Assembly: GCA_045580325.1 (NCBI GenBank)
Contig: JAZNNR010000025.1
Coordinates: 1-64,000, forward strand
From: SIG672 sp045580325
Lineage (GTDB): Bacteria; Bacillota; Clostridia; Oscillospirales; CAG-272
Direction of reading: 5' to 3'
DNA length: 64,000 nucleotides
A program made the translations under genes and the position numbers. The stretch's first letter is position 1; each line of letters starts with the position of its first letter. The notes beneath the pieces are model-generated. The model did not search any database, was not told the origin of the DNA, and worked only from the letters and a program-made list of their open reading frames with translations. Shown here in pieces: positions 43,017 to 52,304 of the stretch.

Positions 43017-43970
43017 CTATATAATCTGCAAATACCTCAAAATAAAGGCAAACACAAATATCGTGAACGAGCAGCAGACTGTGGTAAATAAAACTATCTG
43101 CCGCGCAAGCTCTGCGTCGCTGTGCATACTTTTTGACATTATGTAGCTTGTTACCGCCGTCGGACTTGTTCCGAGCACCATAACGAGCGCGATCGAATTT
43201 CCGCGCAGTCCGAGCGCGTATGCGATCAGAATGAAGGCTGCGGGCATTACGATAAGCTTTATAACGGTAGCCACGACTGCCTCGGGCATGATCTTCATTT
43301 TTTTCTCGGACGGACTTACAGCTCCGAGCGAAAGGAGCGCGAGCGGAGTTGCTATGTTCTTTAGGAAATCAAGCGAATCGGTCGCGATCTCGGGAAGCTT
43401 TATGTCGAAGATCATAAAGGGCAGGGCGACCAGGATCGACAAAATAAGCGGATTTGTCGATATGTTTTTAATAATGTTAAGTACAAGCTTGCCAAATGAC
43501 ATACGCTTTTCACGCGGCATATTGATAGTCAGAGTCGCGGTGGCAAGAATGTTTGAAAGTATTATTATAAAGGGAGTCGCGCAGGCAATTGCGGTAGCGC
43601 CCGACTCGTCAAGCATAGTTTCTGCAAGAACGAAGCCGATTATCGAGAAATTTGCGCGAAAGGTTCCGTGCACAAAAGAGCCGCGCTTCTCAAGCGGGAG
43701 AAAGAAGTAAGCTCCGAGCGAAACGAGCAAAAAGGTTACCGAGATCGCAACCATACAAAAAATTATTGCCGACATTTCGGGAAGCTGTGAGATGTCTGCG
43801 TCTGCGAGCTTTGAAAAAACGTAGACGGGCAGAGCGACTCTGAAAACAAGCTTGTCGCACTGGTCAAAAAAGCTCCTAGAGAGCATCTTTCTCGAAAGAA
43901 TATTTCCGAGAAGGATCATAAACAGTATCGGCGCGACAGCACTAAGGCTGTATATAAAGCATTCTAACAA
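43017..43970 (-). CDS. AEC (auxin efflux carrier) family transporter
   Basis: A 317-residue membrane protein with about ten hydrophobic helices in a five plus five arrangement, typical of bacterial AEC permeases. It starts with MILLGNILSRKMLSRSFFDQCDKLVFRVALPVYVFSKL. Characterised homologues export or import organic acids such as malate; no substrate can be assigned. It lies 22 bp after mutS2 on the same strand. Confidence 0.88.
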   Translation of the reverse strand: MLECFIYSLSAVAPILFMILLGNILSRKMLSRSFFDQCDKLVFRVALPVYVFSKLADADISQLPEMSAIIFCMVAISVTFLLVSLGAYFFLPLEKRGSFVHGTFRANFSIIGFVLAETMLDESGATAIACATPFIIILSNILATATLTINMPREKRMSFGKLVLNIIKNISTNPLILSILVALPFMIFDIKLPEIATDSLDFLKNIATPLALLSLGAVSPSEKKMKIMPEAVVATVIKLIVMPAAFILIAYALGLRGNSIALVMVLGTSPTAVTSYIMSKSMHSDAELARQIVLFTTVCCSFTIFVFAFILRYLQII

Positions 43971-43992
43971 TAAAATTCAACTCTTTTCTGAC

Positions 43993-46383
43993 TCATCGAA
44001 GTTCAACGATAGTAACACCTGTGTCTCCCTCGCCCCAGTTTCCGAGGCGGAAGGACTTTATTCTTTTGTCGCTTTTAAAATAGTTCCAAAGGTATTTTTT
44101 GAGCGCGCCCGTACCCTTGCCGTGAATTACGCGGACGCTCGAAATACCTGCAACGGTAGCGTTGTCGAAATATTTGTCAAGCTCATAACGCGCTTCCTCG
44201 CCGTTCTTGCCGCGAAGGTCGATCTCGGGAGAAAAGCTCTTTGTTATAGACTCGGTAACGACGGCCTTGGGAATACGCTTCTTTTTCTCGTCCATAAAGA
44301 TAACACCCTCTGCGTCCTCGGAGAGCATAAGGTTTTTAACAGAGGTTTTGAGAGTCATAATACCCGCGCGTACTGATACGTTTCCGTCCTTGTCGGGCTC
44401 ACTGACAAGCGTTCCGCTCTGATTTATGTCAATAAGAATGACGCTGTCGCCCTTTCTGAGCTTTCTCGGCAGAACGTAGTTTTCAGCCTTGTGCTCGATA
44501 ACGGGGTCTATCTTGTCGCGGCTCTTTCTAAGCGACGAGCGGATATTTGCGCGCGCTCTTTCAAGCTCGCTTGCCGCCCTCTCGCTGTCGCGTGCGCGCT
44601 TTGCCTTTTCAAGCTCTGCCATTACGTATTCGGAGGTCGAACGCGCATTTTCGATTATTTCGGCAGCCTTGGCAAGAACACGCTCCTTTTCACGCTCTGC
44701 GGCGGCAAGATCTGCGGCGGCCTTGCTCTTTGCCTCGCGAAGCAGATTTTCGTATTCGAGGCGCATTTTTTCGGCTTCCTCTACCTTTTGCTGACTTTCT
44801 ATTCGGTCGCTTTCAAGCTTTTCGATAACGTTTTCAAAACGCTTGTTGTCCTCTGAAATAAGACTTCCAGCGCGAGAAATTACGCTTTCTTTAAGTCCAA
44901 GACGGGAGGCTATCGCAAAGGCATTCGACTTTCCGGGTGCGCCGATTATCAGCTTAAAGGTGGGCGAGAGAGTTTTTATGTCAAATTCGCAGGCGGCGTT
45001 ACAAACTCCGGGAGTTTCAAGGGCGTAAGCCTTCATTTCCGAATAGTGTGTTGTAGATGCCGACCACGCACCGCTTGCTCTGACCTGCTCGGTTATAGCA
45101 ACGGCAAGTGCCGCGCCTTCTGTGGGGTCTGTACCCGCGCCAAGCTCGTCGAAAAGAACAAGACTTTCACCGTCCGCTTCCTCGAGAATAGAAACGATGG
45201 TTTTCATATGCGCGGAAAATGTCGAGAGCGACTGCTCGATACTCTGCTCGTCGCCGATATCGGCAAGGACCTTGCTGAATACTCTTACCTTTGAGCCTTC
45301 CTTGGCGGGAATGTGCATTCCGCTTTGAGCCATAAGGGTGAAAAGTCCGAGCGTTTTGAGCGAAACGGTCTTACCGCCCGTGTTAGGACCTGTGATTATC
45401 AGAGTATCGAAATTTTCTCCAAGGCAGATGTCTATCGGAACAGCCTTGTTCTTGTCAAGAAGCGGGTGGCGCGCTCCGAGAATGTCTATTGTATCGGCTA
45501 TTATCGGCTCAACTGCGCGCATACGCCACGAGAGCTCACAGCGCGCAAAAATAGAGTCGAGAAGAATTATATTCGAGTAGTTTAAAATAATTGCCGAAGC
45601 AAAATTTGCAACCTCTGCCGAAAGATTTGCGAGAATACGCTCGATCTCGGCGCGCTCCTCTGCTTCAAGACGGCGGAGATCGTTGTTTGCCTCAACTACC
45701 GAAACGGGCTCGATAAAGAGGGTGGCGCCCGACGAGGACGCATCGTGCACAAGACCGCTTATGTCCGATTTGTGCTCGACCTTTACGGGAATAACGTAGC
45801 GTCCGTTTCTCATCGTAACGATGTTGTCCTGCAAGGTTTTTGAATACTGCGGACTCGTTATATAGTTTTGAAGCATATCGCGTATGCGGTTGTTGGTATT
45901 TCTTATGTTTCTTCTGATTGCTGCAAGCTGAGGAGTTGCATCGTCTGAGATCGTATCCTCGCTGATGATTATGCGCTTGATCTCCCGCTCGAGCGTGGGA
46001 TTTTTGAATATGCGGTCAAAGATCTCGCCAAGCGAGCCGCAGGACACGTTTTTAGAGCCCGAATATGCCACAAGTCCCGATGAAATGTAAAGAAGGTCGG
46101 CAATATCGAGAAGCTCGCGCATAGTGAGGAGAGCACCCTTTTCGGCGCGGTCAACAGCGTCGCATATATCGCGTATTCCTCCAAAAGAGGGAGCACCGTT
46201 TACAGAGGTCATATGCTTTGCGTCGGTGGTCTGCGTGAGCAGCTTTTTGACCTTTACGGTGTCATCTTCGGGAACGCTCGCAAGAATAAGAGAGCGTCCG
46301 CCCTCTGTCTGCGCGCACTCGGCAAGCAGAGCGAGTATTTTGTTATATTCAAGTGTTTTTAATGCTTTTGTGAAGTTACTCAT
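43993..46383 (-). CDS. mutS2: MutS2 (RqcU) ATPase/Smr-domain protein
   Basis: The 796-residue protein has MutS core and clamp regions, an ATPase with Walker A GPNTGGKT at 332-339 and LFDELGAGTDPTEGAA. A long coiled coil with Glu/Ala/Lys runs from about 520 to 620, followed by a KOW-like segment (RKGDSVILIDINQSGTLV) and a C-terminal Smr domain (DLRGKNGEEARYELDKY ... VIHGKGTGALK). In Bacillus MutS2 senses collided ribosomes and splits them; in other species it suppresses homologous recombination. It is upstream of the AEC gene and downstream of recO. Confidence 0.96.
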   Translation of the reverse strand: MSNFTKALKTLEYNKILALLAECAQTEGGRSLILASVPEDDTVKVKKLLTQTTDAKHMTSVNGAPSFGGIRDICDAVDRAEKGALLTMRELLDIADLLYISSGLVAYSGSKNVSCGSLGEIFDRIFKNPTLEREIKRIIISEDTISDDATPQLAAIRRNIRNTNNRIRDMLQNYITSPQYSKTLQDNIVTMRNGRYVIPVKVEHKSDISGLVHDASSSGATLFIEPVSVVEANNDLRRLEAEERAEIERILANLSAEVANFASAIILNYSNIILLDSIFARCELSWRMRAVEPIIADTIDILGARHPLLDKNKAVPIDICLGENFDTLIITGPNTGGKTVSLKTLGLFTLMAQSGMHIPAKEGSKVRVFSKVLADIGDEQSIEQSLSTFSAHMKTIVSILEEADGESLVLFDELGAGTDPTEGAALAVAITEQVRASGAWSASTTHYSEMKAYALETPGVCNAACEFDIKTLSPTFKLIIGAPGKSNAFAIASRLGLKESVISRAGSLISEDNKRFENVIEKLESDRIESQQKVEEAEKMRLEYENLLREAKSKAAADLAAAEREKERVLAKAAEIIENARSTSEYVMAELEKAKRARDSERAASELERARANIRSSLRKSRDKIDPVIEHKAENYVLPRKLRKGDSVILIDINQSGTLVSEPDKDGNVSVRAGIMTLKTSVKNLMLSEDAEGVIFMDEKKKRIPKAVVTESITKSFSPEIDLRGKNGEEARYELDKYFDNATVAGISSVRVIHGKGTGALKKYLWNYFKSDKRIKSFRLGNWGEGDTGVTIVELR

Positions 46384-46415
46384 ATTTGAAAGTTTGCCTT
46401 TCGTTTAGTAAAGAA

Positions 46416-47177
46416 TTATAATGATTTATAGAAATTAAGAGAATCAAATCCCCGTCCGATCTGTGAAAGGGTATATTTTTCGCAGATAGAGGAAAGATCA
46501 CCGAGTAGAGCTTCCTCCGCCGAAAATGCGAATATACGCTTCTTGTTTGCTCCTATGATGTAGCTGATAGCGCGAAGCACGTAGCTCGGTATGAAAATAT
46601 AAGAGTGAGAGCTGTATGGATCGACCTCGCCCGACTCGAACAGACACTCCCTGCATTTTACAGTACCGCCGATAGTGTCAAGATAGTATTCCGGAGCGAC
46701 ATTTCCGCACGTCTCGCAGGCAGATATATCGGGAGTAAGACCGATAGCGCAGAGTACGCGAAGCTCGAAAACGCTTTTTATAAGGCTCAGCGGCTTGTCC
46801 GAAAGCAGAATGTGAAAGGTGTTCAGTGCAAGTGAAAGAAGCTCGGACTGATCCTCGTTTTCGACGGATACCTCGCATAGAAGATCTGCAAAATACTGTG
46901 CAAGTGCAAATTTTGATATGTCTGCTCTTATGTCGAAAAAGTTTTCGATAAGACAGGCTTCGCCGAGCGTGTATTTGTCGCCGCGAAGAATAAGAGTCAG
47001 CTCATCGTAGCAAAAAAGCTGCGTCGCGGCTATTCGGTGGCTCTTTATGCTCCGCACTCCCTTGCAGAAGACCGAGATCTTTCCAAGCTCGGGAGTGAGC
47101 ACTGTGAGTATCTTGTCGCTTTCGCCAAATGCGGTTTCGCGGATCACAAGTCCGTTTGTTTTGAGTGTTTTAGACAT
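46416..47177 (-). CDS. recO: DNA repair protein RecO
   Basis: RecO anneals single-stranded DNA and helps RecR load RecA in the RecFOR pathway. The 253-residue protein has an N-terminal OB fold (TNGLVIRETAFGESDKILTVLTPELGKISVFCKGVR, in parts) and a helical C-terminal domain with a zinc cluster CETCG ... CREC. It starts 3 bp after the era stop, so the two are translationally coupled. Confidence 0.95.
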   Translation of the reverse strand: MSKTLKTNGLVIRETAFGESDKILTVLTPELGKISVFCKGVRSIKSHRIAATQLFCYDELTLILRGDKYTLGEACLIENFFDIRADISKFALAQYFADLLCEVSVENEDQSELLSLALNTFHILLSDKPLSLIKSVFELRVLCAIGLTPDISACETCGNVAPEYYLDTIGGTVKCRECLFESGEVDPYSSHSYIFIPSYVLRAISYIIGANKKRIFAFSAEEALLGDLSSICEKYTLSQIGRGFDSLNFYKSL

Positions 47178-47180
47178 AGC

Positions 47181-48077
47181 TCAGTCTTCGTTTTTAAATC
47201 CGAAATTGTTTATGATTATATCGCTGTCGCGCCAATTTTCCTTGACCTTTACCCAGATGTCGAGGAATATCTTCATTCCGAAGAACTTTTCCATATCCTC
47301 ACGGGCATAAGACGCGATCTTTTTAAGTGTTTCGCCCTTTTTGCCTATGATGATGCCCTTGTGGTTGTCGCGCTCGCAGAATATTTCGGCTCTTACGTTT
47401 ATAATGTTCTTTTCTTCCTTGAAATCCTCGATAATCACGGCCGTACCGTGAGGAATTTCGTTGTCAAGCAGACGCAGAAGCTTTTCGCGGATGATTTCTG
47501 CGGCGATCTGCTTTTCGGGCTGGTCGGTAAGATCGTCGCTGTCAAAGAACCATTCACCCTCACAAAGAAGCTTTGAAGCCTCGTCGATAATGATGTCGAT
47601 ACCGTCGTTTTTGATAGCCGAGATCGGTATTACAGATGCGAAATCGCAAAGCTCTGCGTAAGCGCGGATGGTCTGTCCGATCTGCTCGTGGCTGCAAATG
47701 TCGGTCTTGTTGAGTACGAGGATTATCGGAAGCTCCATAGAGTTAAGACGGTTTATAAGACCTATCTCAATATCACCGGGCGCGTAGGAAGCGTCCGCAA
47801 CGAGAATTGCGGCGTCAACGTCGCCGATAGCGCCGTTTATAGAGCGGACCATAAACTGTCCGAGTTTGGTCTTGGGCTTGTGCATACCGGGGGTGTCAAG
47901 GAATACGAACTGATCGTTGCCTCTTGTGAGTATTCCCGTGATACGTGTTCTCGTTGTCTGCGGCTTTTTTGAAACTATCGCAACCTTTTCTCCGAGGATA
48001 GCGTTGAGTATCGTTGATTTTCCGACGTTAGGACGTCCTACTATTGCTATAAAGCCTGTTCTGTATATGTTTTCCAT
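47181..48077 (-). CDS. era: GTPase Era
   Basis: Era binds the 3' end of 16S rRNA during 30S assembly. The 298-residue protein shows G1 GRPNVGKS at 14-21, the switch region RTRITGILT, DTPGMHKPKTKLG, NKTD, and a C-terminal KH domain (IIIGKKGETLKKIASYARED). It is in the ybeY-era-recO order typical of Firmicutes; the usual dgkA between ybeY and era is absent. Confidence 0.97.
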   Translation of the reverse strand: MENIYRTGFIAIVGRPNVGKSTILNAILGEKVAIVSKKPQTTRTRITGILTRGNDQFVFLDTPGMHKPKTKLGQFMVRSINGAIGDVDAAILVADASYAPGDIEIGLINRLNSMELPIILVLNKTDICSHEQIGQTIRAYAELCDFASVIPISAIKNDGIDIIIDEASKLLCEGEWFFDSDDLTDQPEKQIAAEIIREKLLRLLDNEIPHGTAVIIEDFKEEKNIINVRAEIFCERDNHKGIIIGKKGETLKKIASYAREDMEKFFGMKIFLDIWVKVKENWRDSDIIINNFGFKNED

Positions 48078-48107
48078 AATTTTAATATGCCTTTCTTTGT
48101 CTGAACT

Positions 48108-48578
48108 TTATCGTTTTTGTCCCATAAGGGCAAGTATTTCTTCCTGACGTGCGAACATTTCCTTTTCGTCCTCGGGAGATGTTTCGTGGTCGTATCCGAG
48201 CAGATGGAGCATCGAATGTACGGTGAGAAAAGCTATCTCACGCTCGACTGCGTGTCCGTACTCGACAGCCTGTCTTACAGCCGTTTCGTAAGAGATAACG
48301 ATGTCGCCGAGGACCGAGAGTCCGACACCGAAATCCTCGTCGAAAACAGGGAAGGAGAGCACGTCTGTAGGACGGTCAACTCCGCGCGACTTGCGGTTCA
48401 TAACGTGTATGCTGCTGTCATCTACAACAGTTACCGAAACCTCGGCAGCTCTGCCGAAATTTTCTGATTTAAGGACGGTGTTTATCGCCTTTTTTATGAG
48501 TTTTTCCTCTTTTTTTGTTAAAACTGCAGGCTCACACTCGTCGGTTATATATATTTTGTTTTTTGCAAAAATACCCAT
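48108..48578 (-). CDS. ybeY: Endoribonuclease YbeY
   Basis: Zinc-dependent RNase required for 16S rRNA 3'-end maturation and ribosome quality control. The 156-residue protein carries the defining H-x3-H-x5-H motif in LTVHSMLHLLGYDHE, preceded by RPTDVLSFPVFDE and LGDIVIS. It lies between phoH and era. Confidence 0.96.
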   Translation of the reverse strand: MGIFAKNKIYITDECEPAVLTKKEEKLIKKAINTVLKSENFGRAAEVSVTVVDDSSIHVMNRKSRGVDRPTDVLSFPVFDEDFGVGLSVLGDIVISYETAVRQAVEYGHAVEREIAFLTVHSMLHLLGYDHETSPEDEKEMFARQEEILALMGQKR

Positions 48579-48603
48579 TATATTTTAACTTCCTGACTCT
48601 GTA

Positions 48604-49632
48604 TTACGAATTTTCGCCGTCTGTTCTCTTGAAGCGGCGCGGCTTGTCTGAATCGTTTTTTGCAAGGCGGTCCTTCTCGTATTTGTCATAGGCGAGAATT
48701 ATCTGTCTTACAAGTCTGTGGCGAACTACGTCGCGCTCGCTGAAGCGGTGGATAGCAATATCCTCAATGCCGTCGAGTATCGAAAGCGCTTCCTTAAGAC
48801 CGCTTCTGTTGCCTCGGGGCAGGTCGGTCTGCGTGATGTCGCCCGTAACTACCGCCTTCGAGTTGTTGCCAAGACGGGTCAAAAACATCTTCATCTGCTC
48901 GGGCGTCGTGTTCTGCGCTTCGTCGAGAATTATAAAGCAGTCGTCAAGAGTACGTCCGCGCATATAAGCAAGAGGCGCGACCTCGACGATTCCTTTTTCT
49001 ACGTTGCGAAGATAGTTTTCAGCACCCATAGTTTCGTGAAGCGCATCGTAAAGAGGACGCAGATAAGGGTCAATCTTGCTCTGAAGATCGCCCGGGAGGT
49101 AACCGAGCCTCTCGCCCGCCTCGACCGCAGGACGAGTCAGAACTATTCTCGATATTTCGTGTCGCCTGAGAGCTGAAACAGCCATAGCAACGGCAAGAAA
49201 GGTCTTACCTGTTCCCGCAGGGCCGATACCGAAAACGAGAGTGTTTTTCTTTATAAGGCTGACATATTTTTTCTGACCTACCGTTTTTGCCTTTATCGGT
49301 TTGCCCTTGGCGGTAATGCAGATACAGTCCGAATCGAATTCGGCAAGCTCCTCGGCTTTTCCGTCCTCGATCATACTCATCGTGTATTCTACCTTCTGCT
49401 CGGAAATGACCTCACCGAGCGTAGAAATGCGCTTTAAATAGTTTATTACGGTAAGGGCAAGGTCAACAGAGCGCTCGTCATCGCCGCTGACAGAAAGAGA
49501 GTCAGAGTTTCCGAAGCTGTGAGCTATCCTTACACCGAAATGCTTTTCGATAAGCTCAATATTTTTGTCATAGCTTCCGAGAATAGAAGAAAGCTGCTCG
49601 GCTGAATCGATAGGAATTATCTTTTCAATCAT
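48604..49632 (-). CDS. PhoH family ATPase/RNA helicase-like protein
   Basis: A 342-residue PhoH-like protein: an N-terminal KH-like region, Walker A GPAGTGKTFLAVAMAV near residue 136, RLGYLPGDLQSKIDPYLRPLYDAL, Walker B FIILDEAQN and GDITQTDLPRG. PhoH and YbeY are co-transcribed in most bacteria and are thought to work together in rRNA metabolism. The C terminus is basic (RLAKNDSDKPRRFKR). Confidence 0.94.
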   Translation of the reverse strand: MIEKIIPIDSAEQLSSILGSYDKNIELIEKHFGVRIAHSFGNSDSLSVSGDDERSVDLALTVINYLKRISTLGEVISEQKVEYTMSMIEDGKAEELAEFDSDCICITAKGKPIKAKTVGQKKYVSLIKKNTLVFGIGPAGTGKTFLAVAMAVSALRRHEISRIVLTRPAVEAGERLGYLPGDLQSKIDPYLRPLYDALHETMGAENYLRNVEKGIVEVAPLAYMRGRTLDDCFIILDEAQNTTPEQMKMFLTRLGNNSKAVVTGDITQTDLPRGNRSGLKEALSILDGIEDIAIHRFSERDVVRHRLVRQIILAYDKYEKDRLAKNDSDKPRRFKRTDGENS

Positions 49633-49667
49633 AGTTTAGAGAAATATCTCCTTTGTTTTGATTTGTC

Positions 49668-50879
49668 TTATTTTGAAAATATCGGCACTTCCGATGCAAT
49701 ATCCCGAATAGAGCTGACCGTGCAGGAAAGAGAATAGTACTCACCGTCGCAGTCGGTAGATGTGCTTTGAGATATAAGGATACCCTCGTCGCCTAAAAGG
49801 GAAGCTATCTTTTCAGAAAGCTCCTTTTCGGCAAGGCGCGCGGCCTCGCTTTCGGTCAGCGGAACGGTTTCGATTATATATTCCTTGTAAATATCTGTCT
49901 TGATAGATACGGGAATTACCTTTCCGTTCCAAAGCACCGGACTGTCATACACTTCTATTATATCACAACTTGTATGCGAATTTCTACCCAAAAACGAAAA
50001 AAATATTGGTTTGGAGAAGAAAATAAGTGATTTTTTTTCGTAAATTTCACCCGTATAGCGTTTCTCTGTATGAGTCATAGGGATTTTCACAGAGATCACG
50101 TCCTCTGTAAGAGCAAAAATCTTCGCTCTCGACCTTTCAAATCTGAAGGTTTCGTTTCCGTTATCGACAAGGCCGCTGACCAGTACCTGACCCTTAAGCA
50201 CAGCTTCACCGCTGCTAACAAGCACCTGTCCGCTGTTTACTTCAACGCGGAATATAAATCCGTCGCAGAGCGCAACAAGGCTTGAGGGGTAATCTTTCTC
50301 CTCGGGTAAGGCAGTGGCTTTTTCGCGTAGCACTATCTCGGCACAGTTTCCGATGATGTTCACGCGGATCCACGATACGTCGCTATGCTTTAAAAGATAC
50401 TCTGTACAAATGCTGTCAAGGTCGAGCGATGCCGATCTTGCGCCTGTTTTTACGCCGTACTCGGACATTTCTTTAAGTATTTCAGAGTCTGAAATTTTTT
50501 CGTTTCCCGACACCTTTATTTCCCATATGAACATTTCCGCAGATACGGTTATGGCAAGAAAGGCGAGGAGCCCCAGAACAAGTCCGTATTTTTTTGAGAG
50601 TGTGAAAATAAGCGCGGGCAGACCTCTGCTTTCACCCACCGAAAACTCTGCCGAGCTGTTTTGAAGGTATGATAAAAGCGTTCTTTTTTTGTAAAGATAT
50701 ATTCTAAGCGACATATAGTCTTTTGTGTTTGACATAGCGCTGAATTTTATCCTGCCACTCAGTAAAATGTTCAGCACTTCTTCTCTTGCGGAGAATACTT
50801 TTATCTCGCAGTAACCGAAAAAAAGCATAAGTATGGTGTCTGTTATGTTAAAGCGCTTCGACCTTGCTTTTTTCTTCAT
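49668..50879 (-). CDS. yqfD: Sporulation protein YqfD
   Basis: A 403-residue membrane-anchored protein. An N-terminal cytoplasmic region of about 90 residues is followed by one membrane helix (YGLVLGLLAFLAITVSAEMFIWEI) and an extracytoplasmic domain with a POTRA-like start (VSGNEKISDSEILKEMSEYGVKTGARS), as in YqfD. It is part of the sigma-E-controlled yqfC-yqfD pair in Bacillus, acting in the mother cell around engulfment. The GYCEIKVFS motif near residue 21 is typical. It starts 2 bp after yqfC. Confidence 0.9.
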   Translation of the reverse strand: MKKKARSKRFNITDTILMLFFGYCEIKVFSAREEVLNILLSGRIKFSAMSNTKDYMSLRIYLYKKRTLLSYLQNSSAEFSVGESRGLPALIFTLSKKYGLVLGLLAFLAITVSAEMFIWEIKVSGNEKISDSEILKEMSEYGVKTGARSASLDLDSICTEYLLKHSDVSWIRVNIIGNCAEIVLREKATALPEEKDYPSSLVALCDGFIFRVEVNSGQVLVSSGEAVLKGQVLVSGLVDNGNETFRFERSRAKIFALTEDVISVKIPMTHTEKRYTGEIYEKKSLIFFSKPIFFSFLGRNSHTSCDIIEVYDSPVLWNGKVIPVSIKTDIYKEYIIETVPLTESEAARLAEKELSEKIASLLGDEGILISQSTSTDCDGEYYSLSCTVSSIRDIASEVPIFSK

Positions 50880-50881
50880 TT

Positions 50882-51142
50882 TTACAGATCTCCTTTCGGC
50901 TTTTTTACAGTATTACTGTCAGACGAAATTTCAAGAGCTTTGATATTTCCGCTCAATTGAACCTCGCTTCCGAAAAAGTCGTATAATGACAGATTTTCTC
51001 CGATAAGGGTTATTAACTCTTTTGACAGGAGTATTTTTATGCGCTCGGGCGAGTATTCGATTATTTTTTTGCAGTCGGAAATGAGTATTTTTTTGCCGTT
51101 TTCTATAAGTATATGATACCCCTCGTAAATGATATTTCCCAT
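50882..51142 (-). CDS. yqfC: Sporulation protein YqfC (YabP/YqfC family)
   Basis: An 86-residue YabP/YqfC family protein: IIYEGYHILIENGKKILISDCKKIIEYSPERIKI with LGENLSLYDFFGSEVQLSGNIKALEI is the family pattern (quoted in parts). It is shorter than average at the N terminus. First gene of the minus cluster yqfC-yqfD-phoH-ybeY-era-recO. The divergent ylbJ-like gene suggests a mother-cell regulated intergenic region. Confidence 0.9.
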   Translation of the reverse strand: MGNIIYEGYHILIENGKKILISDCKKIIEYSPERIKILLSKELITLIGENLSLYDFFGSEVQLSGNIKALEISSDSNTVKKPKGDL

Positions 51143-51189
51143 AAGAATATTAGTCCTTTTTAAAAAATATAATTAGTGTAAAGCGCCAA

Positions 51190-51228
51190 GTATCTATCGA
51201 ATGTATTTTATTCGATAGATGTCTTTTT
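51190..51228. other. Perfect 11-bp palindrome in divergent yqfC/ylbJ region
   Basis: ATCTATCGAAT and ATTCGATAGAT flank a 7-nt loop (GTATTTT) within about 51191-51221, followed by TCTTTTT. It lies between two divergently transcribed genes, so it does not terminate either. It may be an operator or a 5' UTR hairpin of the ylbJ-like gene. Confidence 0.55.
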
Positions 51229-51254
51229 GATTACTTAAAAAAGGAATAATGTGT

Positions 51255-52232
51255 ATGACAGCTACGCTTGAAGGAGAAAAAAAGAAGAAGACAGGAGCAG
51301 GACTTTTCGGAATACTGCTCGTCTGTTTTCTTCTTGCCGTGATAATATATTCCGAAAAAAGCAGGGAAACGACTCTTGAAGCTATGATAATGTGCGGCAA
51401 AATACTGATTCCGTCGGTATTCCCGTTTGCCGTGATAGGCAATCTTATAGGGAGCGGAGTTGCCGAATTTCCGCGATTTCTGACTGCCATCGTGTCAAGG
51501 ATCTTCGGAGTGAGCCGCGAGGGTGCAAAGGCACTTTTGCCCGGACTTTTCGCAGGATTTCCCGTAGGTGCAGTCGCCGCTGTGCGACTTTACGAAAGAG
51601 AAAAAATAGACAGGTCTGACTTTGAAAAAATATGCGCTTTTTCCTGCACACCGGGTGCAGCATTTGTTATATCGGGCGTTGGCGAAGGAATGTTTAACGA
51701 TAAAAAAACAGGCATAATAATATATTTGTCGGTAATAATTTCTGTTTTTGCGGTAGGCTTTGCTTATAAGATCTTCAGAAAAAACGAGGTTAAAAATACT
51801 GTAAAAATATCGCTTGAAAATGGCGAAAAGATAAAATTCACAGAGATAATTTCGGGCGCGGTGAAGGGAAGCGGAAATGCGATGATAGTTATGAGTGCGT
51901 TTGTGATCTTTTTTTCACAGCTTACCTTTTTTGCGTCAGAGTTTATCTCATATCTGAACGCGCCCGCGCTTCTTGATTCTGTCCTCAAAGCGTTTCTTGA
52001 GATTTCGCAGGCGTGCAGGTCTGCTTCACTTATGGGCAAAGCAAGCGGAACGGCGATAGCCGTTTTTGCGACTGCTTGGAGCGGTCTTTCCTTTCAAATG
52101 CAGACCCTCGCTCTGTGCGGGAAGCATGCGGAGCACTCTGTCGCGCGAAAACTCGCCCTTCTGCGTTTTTTTATAGCTCTGCTTGCTCTGATAATTTACA
52201 CGGTGGCTTATAAGATAACTGAAATAACTTGA
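51255..52232 (+). CDS. YlbJ-like sporulation integral membrane protein
   Basis: A 325-residue membrane protein with about eight hydrophobic segments and two gate-like motifs, ILIPSVFPFAVIGNLI near residue 50 and GSGNAMIVMSAFVIFFS near residue 205. PGLFAGFPVGAVAAVRLYE and SCTPGAAFVISGVG lie between. This is the nucleoside-recognition fold of YlbJ, a sigma-E protein needed for heat-resistant spores. The ATG at 51255 lies 9 bp after AAGGA; the one at 51249 is too close to it. Naming as YlbJ or a SpoVB-independent paralogue is not certain. Confidence 0.8.
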   Translation: MTATLEGEKKKKTGAGLFGILLVCFLLAVIIYSEKSRETTLEAMIMCGKILIPSVFPFAVIGNLIGSGVAEFPRFLTAIVSRIFGVSREGAKALLPGLFAGFPVGAVAAVRLYEREKIDRSDFEKICAFSCTPGAAFVISGVGEGMFNDKKTGIIIYLSVIISVFAVGFAYKIFRKNEVKNTVKISLENGEKIKFTEIISGAVKGSGNAMIVMSAFVIFFSQLTFFASEFISYLNAPALLDSVLKAFLEISQACRSASLMGKASGTAIAVFATAWSGLSFQMQTLALCGKHAEHSVARKLALLRFFIALLALIIYTVAYKITEIT

Positions 52233-52304
52233 CAAAATATATTTAGAAGTATATAATAACGTCGTATAGTGTTGAATTTTGTAATAAATCGGAGAAACAC
52301 AAAT

